This document shows, piece by piece, positions 46,586 to 54,425 of a stretch of DNA of 64,000 bases. The position numbers and the translations under genes were made by a program. The notes below the pieces were generated by a model, which searched no databases, had not been told where the DNA came from, and saw only the letters and a list, made by a program, of their open reading frames with translations. Source of the stretch: Caenorhabditis remanei (taxonomy: Eukaryota; Nematoda; Chromadorea; Rhabditida; Rhabditidae); assembly GCF_010183535.1 (NCBI RefSeq), contig NC_071332.1, positions 4,154,001-4,218,000 on the forward strand. Reading direction: 5' to 3'. The stretch's first letter is position 1; every line of letters begins with the position of its first letter.

Positions 46586-48006
46586 ATGCTATTTTTGAAG
46601 TTTCCGACTCTGGTTCAGAAAGAAATACTTGTGTATCTCAAATTGGAAGATCTTGTAATACTATCATCATGCTCTAACCGGACCAACAATCTAATCCGAG
46701 CAATCCAAACGTCTCGTTTGAGTAAAATCAAAATTATCAGGTATGGTTTATCAGATTCTGAATCAATCGATATCTGTGCCTTTTCTGACACTGTTGAAAT
46801 GTATATCGGTATAGGATATGATACCTGGGAAAGGCTAGATCTTTCTCCAATGGAAGTGTTTGGAGTTAGCCGAGTAGACACGTTTCGGTGAGTTTTCTCA
46901 AATTATTTGTTTTGGTGCTAACTGCTAAAGGCTCAGAAAAAGCTAGGCATAAAGCCTGAAAAATAATGTGGATCAGGAGCTAAAAACTTATGAACAATAA
47001 TCTTTAAAAACTTTCAATTGAACTGTTATTTTCTCAGGCCGAACAATTTCTCTGAAAAGGAGGAATTCGATACAGTACGGAGAACAATCATAATCGAAGG
47101 AATTCACAATTGTTTACTTGATTTATTTGGATCTTCTGTGAATTACGAGCTCAGATCATATGATCGTCAATTGCCACCGAGTCTGAAAAATATCAAGTAC
47201 AGTCATATTGCATCACTTGCTGTAACAGATGCAGAGAAGTTGGAAGCATGTTTCAGAAAATCTCCACATCAAGAATACATTGCACTCGATGGAATGGGTC
47301 CACTGAAGTTGTGTCGGAATTCAGTGATTAATCAGACTGAATATTTGATTGTCTCTTGTTTCGAAACTTGTGGAGATGACATTCTAAGAAGTTTCGAAGG
47401 GAAATCTCTCAATTTGATATCAGTGCATCTTCAACAATCTACAATTATCAAGTTTCTGTACGACTGGAAGTCTGATCTCGGATTCCGAAACTTGAAATTT
47501 CTTTATATTTGTCATTCTTATAACGAAAACTGGGACATGGCCAAAATAATGGAAGATTCTGGTGCTCGACGATTGCTAGACTATACTGTCCTCAAGTGGA
47601 AAGAAAGGTTTGATTATGTTTGATAATACTTCAATGAAGAATCTCTTCGTTTGATTTTTGTAAAATTTGAACATTCGAGAATTACTTACTAGTAAGTTTC
47701 ACAACGATTAATCACGGATTCCAAAAGTTGAAATTTTTTTCAATACTTTTTTCTGAAGGCGCAAATTTTGACATTCTGATGTTCTGAGATCTCGAATCAT
47801 TTTATTTAAGAAAATAATTAATAAAGTTCCATTACAGAAGATTGTCAACAGTATCAAGTGGTCATAACGAATGGAAGGAGAGACGTATAGTTACTCGCAA
47901 GTACGTGGATAGAGATTCCGATGGAGAAAGAGCTTTTGTTCATAATTCCCCGAGAGAATTCTATTTTATTGTCGGGAGTTCAGCCGAAATTACAAACGGA
48001 CGTTGA
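46586..48006 (+). CDS. Nematode F-box protein (F-box plus F-box-associated C-terminal region)
   Basis: Exons 46586-46887, 47038-47607 and 47838-48006 join in phase to 346 residues. The N-terminus (FLKFPTLVQKEILVYLKLED, then LVILSSCSNRTNNLI) fits the F-box of the large nematode fbx families. It is the Skp1-binding part of a cullin ubiquitin ligase adaptor. The remainder has the typical Leu-rich, Cys-containing FBA/FTH-like character, with a C-terminal W-K-E-R-R-I-V-x-R ... A-x-V-H-N ... FYFIV pattern seen in F-box-associated domains. Such genes evolve fast and often choose substrates or respond to pathogens. The specific subfamily cannot be told from the sequence alone. Confidence 0.75.
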
Positions 48007-49107
48007 TTCAACTAGCGATAGATTGTGTCTCTGTATTATTTAAAAAAAAACTTAACTTGATTGATTTTCCTTGTTCTAAATCTTGTTATAACTCTCTAAA
48101 ATGAAAGGTGAGCCATATATTTGAACATGTATGTGTACCTCACTCAACACGGGAAATCGAATAGACATGGTCCCCCAATACCTTTTTTTCGAAAATGGCA
48201 ACTTTCTGATTTCATGAGCACTGACAATTTTCACATTTATGACTCGTATCTTTATAGGTTTTAGTTTTCGTAATAGTCCAGTTAGCTTTTTTTTAGCCCA
48301 CATCTTTTCCTTTTTATAACATACTGAATTTTATAAAATCCTTCAAAATGAACAAAGTTACGATGTCTCAAAGTGACTCGACCAAAAAATTTCGAAAAAA
48401 TGAAAAATGTTTGCCATTCGCTGGAAACGAGTTACTTAGATTTATTTATTTATTTACTTTAAAGTATAAGAGACTATAAGATACAAAGAAGACTTGAAAC
48501 ATATCCCTCAGTTTGTTGCGCTTAAATCATATAGTGTTGTTCTAGTCTCGGTAAGGCCTATTTTTGGTGAAAACATCGTTGAGAAACTCGGGTCACACTC
48601 AGGGTCATTCCCTTGTTAGATCCTTTTAAGTCAGTTGACTTGGTTGTATTGTAGTAGGGATAGCAAAAAATTCAAAATGAATTAATGTTTTTCATAAGAA
48701 GAGGTTTAAACTTGAAAGGGGGAAAAAGCAAGTTTTGTTGATTTGAATAGATCACTGAGAAATTTTCTGGATAGAAAAAACATGTATATTTTGAACAAGT
48801 AGCATTGGAGAGAGTTGGACTCAAATGATTTCTGCAGTTTATTACGCCACCAGAAAGATAAGACGAGAAACAAATTCTTCTAATAGTGAAAAGCTTGTCA
48901 TTCACCAACATTCGTACAAAATAGTCTCAATTTTTGGCTCAAAAGTGTTAAAAATACTCAAAAATATATAATTGTTATTATCTAATCATTGAGTCGGTAA
49001 ACCAGCCAGTGGTTTCACCTTTGAAAAGTTTAGAAAACATGGAGAAATTGAAAAAAGTGCATATTTATTTATTTACTTCAGGAAAAAAGTTGGAATATTG
49101 GATTTGT
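48007..49107. other. Spacer before the H3 cluster
   Basis: AT-rich sequence. The tatttatttatttacttta motif near 48445 and the agaaaacatggagaaattgaaaaa stretch at 49030-49057 resemble the sequence found 3' of each H3-like gene, so this may be the remnant edge of the tandem duplication. No gene is seen. Confidence 0.5.
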
Positions 49108-49123
49108 GGCCTTAAAAAAGGCC
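49108..49123 (-). terminator. Histone-type 3' stem-loop, distal copy, H3-like gene 1
   Basis: On the minus strand GGCCTT-TTTT-AAGGCC forms a 6-bp stem and 4-nt loop, the exact geometry of the replication-dependent histone mRNA 3' element. It lies 63 bp after the stop codon, behind a second stem-loop. Confidence 0.7.
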
Positions 49124-49141
49124 GTTGGGGTTCGGTGGGTT

Positions 49142-49157
49142 GGTCTTAAAGAAGACC
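49142..49157 (-). terminator. Histone-type 3' stem-loop, proximal copy, H3-like gene 1
   Basis: GGTCTT-CTTT-AAGACC on the minus strand, 29 bp after the stop codon, has a 6-bp stem and 4-nt loop. One pair differs from the GGCCTT form. Two stem-loops in a row are unusual. Confidence 0.7.
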
Positions 49158-49185
49158 GTTGGGTGTTTATCAAGTTCTGATAAAC

Positions 49186-49596
49186 TCAGTACTTGATAAT
49201 CAAATGATCTCCTCGAATTCTCCTTGCCAATTGCATATCCTTGGGGAGAATCGTGACTCGTTTGGCGTGAATCGCACAGAGATTCGTCAGCTCGAAGATC
49301 TCCACGAGGTATGCTTCAGAAGCTTCTTGCAACGCCAGGATTGAAGCGGACTGGAAACGAATGTCGATCACCCATTGTTGAGCGATTTGCCGGACGAGTC
49401 GTTGAAACGGCGCCTTTCGGATGAGTAGCTCCGTCGACTTTTGGTATCTTCGAATATCTCGGAGAACGACAGATCCTGGGCGGTAACGATGAGGCTTCAT
49501 GACTCCTCCTAAGGCAGGTGCGGACTTCCGGGCAGCTTTATTGGTAAGTGGCATTGACATCATCGGACGTCGTTGAGCGATTTGTTTGGTGCGCAT
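49186..49596 (-). CDS. Divergent histone H3, gene 1 (K36M, K9R, K79V)
   Basis: One exon encodes 136 residues. The histone-fold half is clearly H3: [52 protein letters not shown] and [19 protein letters not shown]. The tail starts [10 protein letters not shown], so K4 is kept but K9 is Arg, and three residues around K18 are missing. It continues [19 protein letters not shown], which keeps K23 and K27 but has Met at the K36 position. K79 is Val (QQWVIDIRF) and G102 is Glu. The C-terminus is [11 protein letters not shown], longer than the usual ERA. The protein is expected in nucleosomes with H4. TATA box and stem-loops point to replication-type expression. It does not have the CENP-A features (no long divergent loop 1). 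Confidence 0.93.
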   Translation of the reverse strand: MRTKQIAQRRPMMSMPLTNKAARKSAPALGGVMKPHRYRPGSVVLRDIRRYQKSTELLIRKAPFQRLVRQIAQQWVIDIRFQSASILALQEASEAYLVEIFELTNLCAIHAKRVTILPKDMQLARRIRGDHLIIKY

Positions 49597-49650
49597 CGTT
49601 GCAGAACTTCAATTGGATTGAAATGACGAGAATGAGGGAGTAGGGTGATC

Positions 49651-49658
49651 CTTTTATA
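49651..49658 (-). promoter_or_regulatory. TATA box and GC-rich promoter of H3-like gene 1
   Basis: TATAAAAG (minus strand) lies 55 bp upstream of the ATG. Just beyond it is ccggtggcggggcgtgg(cgt) followed by agactccgcctcgcca. The same arrangement (TATATAA plus ggtggcgg...ggggcgtgg...ctccgccccgc) stands in front of genes 2 and 3, so the three genes share one promoter type. Confidence 0.7.
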
Positions 49659-49760
49659 CTTTTCTCCGGTGGCGGGGCGTGGCGTATCAAGACTCCGCCT
49701 CGCCACAGCAGGATTGAAGTGGGTCAAAAAAATATTTTCGATCTATTATCGAAATAAACA

Positions 49761-49862
49761 AGTTCCGACATTTTTTCCTCGTCGGTGTTTGCGGACTCAA
49801 GCCAAAATTATCAAATTTTGGCTTGAGTCCGCAAACACCGAGGGGGAAAAAATGTCGGAACT
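49761..49862. repeat. Near-perfect 50-bp inverted repeat (hairpin)
   Basis: agttccgacattttttcctc at the left pairs with gagggggaaaaaatgtcggaact (split) at the right. In between, gtgtttgcggactcaagcc pairs with ggcttgagtccgcaaacac, with a loop of only a few bases around 49811. Only two or three mismatches are visible. Confidence 0.85.
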
Positions 49863-50605
49863 TTTTTGTTGCGACAATACTGTCTCCGATTAAAAATTTT
49901 CCTACCGCCCTTCCTACTGAACCAATTTTCTTCAAAGTTGGACCAAAAGATCGGAAATTTTCTCTTAATGATGCCCGTCTTTTTATTTTTTCAAAACGTT
50001 CAAAATGACGTCTTCTGGGACAGAAAGAGCGATAAAGCATGCGGGAATCGACAGCCGAGAAGGAGGAGAGACGGTCGGCAAAGCGTCGGCTCTTCTTTCC
50101 TCGCCTCGGGCGCCGTTTCCCTTGGGTCGCGTGGTTAAGGTCGGTGCGTCGCAGCGTCCGATCTGGCAAGTTAGGCAACGTTGACTACAGGTAGTAGGTT
50201 GGAACCCATGTGGCCACATGAAATTTTTTTTTGATACCATATGATTCAGAAAAAATAGAGGATTCCAAACGTGTTGTCCGTTTCCGGATTGAGCCACGTC
50301 ATAAAAAGACACGGGCTGTTCTCTAAAAAAAACGAAGTGAGAGATTTTTTAATATCAATGGATTCAGAAAAAAATACAGGATTCCAAACGTGTCGCCCCT
50401 TTCCGGATTAACAAAGATTTACGCCGTCAGGCGACGTAAACCGACTGGTGTTTTGAAAATAGGATTTTTTGGATTTGTTCCCGATGGGTTCTGCGGATTG
50501 GTCTTAAGGCGAATATTCTTCGAAAAGTTCAGAAAAATGAAGAAATTGAAAAAATATTTATTTTTTTATTTACTTCAAGAAGAAAGTTGGATTATTCAGA
50601 TTTGT

Positions 50606-50621
50606 GGCCTTAAAGAAGGCC
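50606..50621 (-). terminator. Histone-type 3' stem-loop of H3-like gene 2
   Basis: GGCCTT-CTTT-AAGGCC on the minus strand lies 58 bp past the stop. A shorter imperfect hairpin (ggtcttaagatcc, 50655-50667) lies between, perhaps a decayed second copy like the pair behind gene 1. Confidence 0.75.
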
Positions 50622-50679
50622 TTTGGGGTCGGTAGTTGGTTAGAGAATTGAAACGGTCTTAAGATCCAAAAATGGAAAT

Positions 50680-51078
50680 TCAAGCACGCTCTCCTCGGAT
50701 TCTTCTCGCTAGCATCATGTCTTTAGTCATGATTGTGACTCGTTTGGCGTGGATGGCGCAGAGATTCGTTAACTCGAATATCTCGACCAAGTACGCCTCA
50801 GAGGCTTCTTGCATTACAAGAATGGAAGAAGACTGGAATCGGTAGTCGATCAAATAATCTTGAATGATCTCTCGGACAAGCCGTTGGAATGGGGCTTTCC
50901 GAATAATAAGGTCCGTGGATTTTTGGTACCTTCGGATCTCCCGGAGAGCGACAGTTCCTGGGCGGTATCGATGAGGCTTCATAATGGCTCCTGAGGCTGG
51001 TGCCATCTTGCGAGCACATTTGGGTGTCCAGATGAGCATCTGGGGAGGACGATGTTGTGCGACAGGCTTTGAGCGCAT
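50680..51078 (-). CDS. Divergent histone H3, gene 2 (K36M, K9H, K79L)
   Basis: The ATG at 51078 gives 132 residues; the frame upstream contains only a TTG. The tail [13 protein letters not shown] keeps K4 and has His at the K9 position. [17 protein letters not shown] keeps K27 but has S28M, and Met at the K36 position. The fold region is H3-like ([62 protein letters not shown]). K79 is Leu (QDYLIDYRF). L65A, G102E and D106L are shared with gene 1. It lies between genes 1 and 3 in the same orientation, with the same promoter type and 3' stem-loop. Orthology to a named C. elegans H3 variant is not clear. Confidence 0.93.
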   Translation of the reverse strand: MRSKPVAQHRPPQMLIWTPKCARKMAPASGAIMKPHRYRPGTVALREIRRYQKSTDLIIRKAPFQRLVREIIQDYLIDYRFQSSSILVMQEASEAYLVEIFELTNLCAIHAKRVTIMTKDMMLARRIRGERA

Positions 51079-51645
51079 CGTTGTGAAGTTCAATTGGATT
51101 GAAATGATGATAATGAGGGGGAATAGTGTTCTTTATATACCGGGTTCTGGTGGCGGAAGGGGCGTGGCCTCTCCGCCCCGCCACCGCAATGAAGAGAAGG
51201 AAGAAGGAAGATGGGGATATTGAGGTAGTATCGGGTAGTAAAGAGAGAAAGAGAAGAACTGAGAACTTCAAATTTAGGAGGATACTGTATAATGGATGCT
51301 TGGCACTGTATACTGGATGCTTTGGCCGGATACTGTATACTGGAGTTTAGTTGGCGGAAACTGGAAATAGGGTTATCAGAAAATTGGGAAACGAACCTTT
51401 TCAAACAACAAAAGTCGCATTTTTGAATTCCTCAACAAAGTTCAAAAAAGGTGTATTTCCTAGGGAAAGTTTCCGGAATACTGTAACTTCTGGATTACTG
51501 TAGCAGACGATTTCATAGGTCCTCAGTGATGGCGTTGTTGTCCAGGGGAAAACTTTCTAAAAAGATCAGAAAACATGGAGAAATTGAAAAAAAAAACCTA
51601 TTTATTTATTTACTTCAAGATAAAAGTTGGATTTTTGGTATTTGT
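51079..51645. other. Spacer between H3-like genes 2 and 3
   Basis: It holds the gene 2 promoter and short tandem motifs (ggatactgtatamtggatgcttgg, about 51280-51345). No gene is recognised. Confidence 0.5.
51133..51139 (-). promoter_or_regulatory. TATA box of H3-like gene 2
   Basis: TATATAA on the minus strand lies 55 bp upstream of the ATG, with the conserved ggtggcggaaggggcgtggcc and ctccgccccgcca blocks further upstream. Confidence 0.7.
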
Positions 51646-51661
51646 GGCCTTAAAGAAGGCC
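51646..51661 (-). terminator. Histone-type 3' stem-loop of H3-like gene 3
   Basis: GGCCTT-CTTT-AAGGCC on the minus strand lies 20 bp after the stop codon, in the context accaacggccttctttaaggccacaaat. Confidence 0.8.
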
Positions 51662-51680
51662 GTTGGTGTTCGGTGGTTGT

Positions 51681-52067
51681 CTAGAATCGCTCTCCTCGAA
51701 TTCTTCTGGCAAGTTGAATATCCTTTGGCATGATTGTCACTCGCTTGGCGTGGAGGGCGCAAAGATTTGACAACTTGAAAATCTCAACCAGGTAAGCCTC
51801 CGAGGCTTCTTGCATTGCCAAAAAAGCAGAAGTTTGGAAGCGTAATTCGGTCATATAGTCTTGAACTATCTCCCGGACAAGCCGTTGGAATGGTGCCTTG
51901 CGGATGAGTAGTTCCGTTGACTTCTGATAGCGTCGAATCTCTCGGAGAGCGACAGTTCCTGGGCGATAGCGGTGAGGCGGCTTGACTCCTCCTGAGCATG
52001 GTGCAGAAATCCGGGCAGCTTTGGCGTATAGAGAAGGACGATGTTGAGCGACAGATTTCGAGCGCAT
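51681..52067 (-). CDS. Divergent histone H3, gene 3 (K27I, K9H, K79M)
   Basis: The ATG at 52067 gives 128 residues. The tail [20 protein letters not shown] is seven residues shorter than canonical H3 between positions 11 and 22. K4 and K23 are kept, K9 is His, and the K27 position is Ile (KAARISAP). K36 is kept, but K37 is Pro (GGVKPPHR). K79 is Met (QDYMTELRF). The fold is H3 ([73 protein letters not shown]). It shares L65A and G102E with genes 1 and 2, so the three form one clade. The stop is preceded by ERF instead of ERA. Confidence 0.93.
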   Translation of the reverse strand: MRSKSVAQHRPSLYAKAARISAPCSGGVKPPHRYRPGTVALREIRRYQKSTELLIRKAPFQRLVREIVQDYMTELRFQTSAFLAMQEASEAYLVEIFKLSNLCALHAKRVTIMPKDIQLARRIRGERF

Positions 52068-52118
52068 CGTTGTGAAATTCAATTGGATTGAATGATGAGA
52101 ATAGGGGGGTAGTGATCG

Positions 52119-52125
52119 TTATATA
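52119..52125 (-). promoter_or_regulatory. TATA box of H3-like gene 3
   Basis: TATATAA on the minus strand lies 52 bp upstream of the ATG, followed upstream by the shared ggtggcggaaggggcgtggc / ctccgccccgc promoter blocks. Confidence 0.7.
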
Positions 52126-52336
52126 CCATCTTCCGGTGGCGGAAGGGGCGTGGCATATCGGAGACTCCGCCCCGCAACCGCGCGCGGAAAGTGGGCGAGG
52201 CTAGATATGTACATAAGTTATGCTTGGAGAAAAATTGTCGGAGAACATTAGGTGATACTATCACAGAACGAAAATAAAAGAGAAATATAGACTTGGCTTT
52301 ATCTGATTAAATTGATAAAATAGGAAATGTCAGAGA

Positions 52337-53683
52337 TCACTGTTTATAAGTCGTATGGATTTGTCCGCAGCTAATCGGCCGTCCGCCGTACGGAGAATTC
52401 TGCTCGTAGTTGTTGTAGGCTGGAGGATTACTGTAGATTGGAGCACTTGGTGGTGGTCCGAATTGCTGGAATCCTGGTGGTGGAGGGGGTCCTTGAGTGG
52501 TATAGCTATGGGTGGTTGTGGTGGTGGTAGCGATGACCGGGATTCCAGTGGTAACTACGGTCTCATTCTGGCAGTAGCCCTTTTTGTTGCACCAGGAGCA
52601 CGCGACAATGAGCAAGACAATTCCCACAATTATGACTCTGAAAAAATAAGTCAGAAGGGAAAGGTGAGTAATTTCTAGACGCTTACATAATTGTTATCCA
52701 TGTCGAGGAGCTGGTACAGCACTCCAGTCCACAACAAGATTCTGAACTTTTGCATCCAAATGTGAGAGTTGTTGGTTTGGTGCCATTTGAGAATGTCACC
52801 TGAAACATAATTATAGTTTATCGAGTTTAAAAAGTGATGTTTCTCACATTTCTCAACTCCTGATCATCATCTGTAATCGTGTACTCGCACTGTTGAGGTC
52901 TCTCGGGTGTATGCACATAGTGACCTCCCCAGTAATAATGATAGCTGCCAAAGCTGAAAACGGAGACAGGTGTTGTTTTAATCAGGGTAGCAAACTCACT
53001 AGAGCGGTGTGACCGGAGAAATGATGACGTGAGTGTGTGTCAGTGGGGAGTAGGAGAACATAGTCGTGGTTGTGGTGGTATGGAACACATTTTGACGGAA
53101 ATTGGTGTTGTATTGGGCGTTGCCGGATCTGGAGAAATAGGAAAAGTTGATAGTGAAAACTATTGGAAATCACAGATAGAGACGGACGGATGCATACCTA
53201 TAACTGCTAGTCCCAATGTTTGGTCTAGAATATGATGAAGAAAAGCTTGATCCAGAAATGGAATTATGGGTCCCGGAGCTAAATGAGAAAAGTACTAACT
53301 CAGAATAGACTTGGGCAAATCTACGTACCTATAAAGGTTAGTTCCGGTACTTGGTTTAGAAAAAGAGCCTCCGGATGATGATGAGAATGAAGAACCGGAG
53401 CTACGGGACCCGGATCCGGACCCAGAGCTAAAGCGAGAACAAAACAAAATAAGCCTAACCATAAACCCACTTACCTATAACTGCTTGACCCGACACTTGG
53501 CCTGGAATACGACCCTCCTGAAGACCCGAACGATGAGCCGGAGCTTCGTGAGCTCGAGCTGAACGAGCTGCTACTCCTGGCTCCACTTGATCCACGACCT
53601 CCACCAGAACTTCCCTTGGCATCGTATTGATTCAGAAGAAAAGAGAATAGGAGCAAAGAGCTCCAAAAAAGGCGACGACTCAT
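52337..53683 (-). CDS. CX-module type I membrane protein
   Basis: Eight minus-strand exons (53683-53475, 53427-53329, 53278-53198, 53128-53000, 52953-52848, 52799-52687, 52637-52337; the first holds the signal peptide) give about 345 residues in continuous frame. That is seven exons by my count of donor/acceptor pairs. Order: signal peptide MSRRLFWSSLLLFSFLLNQY; Ser/Gly repeats each ending in SSYR or similar at the exon edge (SRPSVGSSSYR, SKPSTGTNLYR, SRPNIGTSSYR); a His/Tyr-rich part (YFGSYHYYWGGHYVH); the CX module (CEYTITDDDQELRN ... LTFGCKSSESCCGLECC); a transmembrane helix (VIIVGIVLLIVACSW); and a Pro/Tyr-rich cytoplasmic tail (PPPPGFQQFGPPP). The CX module is a nematode extracellular domain of unknown function. 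An X-box lies 68 bp upstream of the ATG. Confidence 0.88.
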
Positions 53684-53750
53684 TCAAAAGAGAGGAAATG
53701 AAAGCGGGAGCCGGAGCTTTTGAGCAGCACAAAAAACGGGCGGCGTGATA

Positions 53751-53764
53751 GTTGTCTAGGCAAC
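53751..53764 (-). promoter_or_regulatory. X-box (RFX/DAF-19 site) of the CX-module gene
   Basis: GTTGTCTAGGCAAC on the plus strand (palindromic, GTTGTC-TA-GGCAAC) fits the 14-bp X-box consensus GTTNCC-AT-GGNAAC with minor deviation. It sits 68 bp upstream of the ATG, where functional C. elegans X-boxes usually lie (50-150 bp). Confidence 0.65.
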
Positions 53765-54361
53765 GGGGAGAGTTTTCTCACGTGCACAATGAGAGATTGG
53801 TGATAGAGAAATAGAGACTTGAGTGTAGTTTAGACAAAAAGAGCTGGATGGCGTCAATGGGAGGCTCGAGAGGAGGACAGTGAAATGGGAAAGTTTGTAT
53901 ATTACGTAAGAGATGAAATGTATTTTTGAATAGTCTAAAAACAGAAAAATGAAAGGATTAGAGATCGAAATGTGATCGGTTTAAAGTTTGAAAGGGGAAC
54001 AGGAACAAAACAAGAAATAAATTTTTAGACAGACATCAACGGTGAGTCATGGAAAAAATTGGAACGGTTTAAATTAATGTTTACCTTTAACAAAAATTGA
54101 AAACACAGGTATAAGTAATATTGAAGTCGAAATGTCAATATTTTGATATGTATCAGACTTGTCACAGGCCGAAATCAAAAATAGTTAAATTTTGAAATTG
54201 TTTTGAAAAAAAAGTAGTTTTCAAAAAATAATTAATATTCAGTCAAAAGGGAATGTGTATGATAATTTAAGCACTTTTACTCTAAAGTTTCAGAAAGTTT
54301 CAAAAAATTTTGTTAGAAAATTAGTTCCCACTTTTGAATTCGGGTCGACCGGGCTTATTTT

Positions 54362-54425
<64 letters not shown>

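Larger units (their letters stand above)
49597..50605. other. Spacer between H3-like genes 1 and 2
   Basis: It contains the gene 1 promoter, a ~100 bp near-perfect hairpin (49761-49862), an Arg-rich antisense frame that I do not accept as a gene, and two copies of aggattccaaacgtgtykcc...tttccggatt (about 50260-50298 and 50371-50410). Confidence 0.5.

Noticed and set aside
49687..50178. 163-residue Arg-rich minus-strand frame near the H3 gene 1 promoter
   Set aside because: It reads through the hairpin at 49761-49862 and has composition driven by repeats. No domain and no conservation with the spacers of genes 2 and 3.
53475..53683. Ser/Gly-rich start of the CX-module gene considered as low-complexity artefact
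   Set aside because: Kept as real, because successive exons repeat the pattern, all splice phases agree, and it leads into a genuine CX module and membrane helix.
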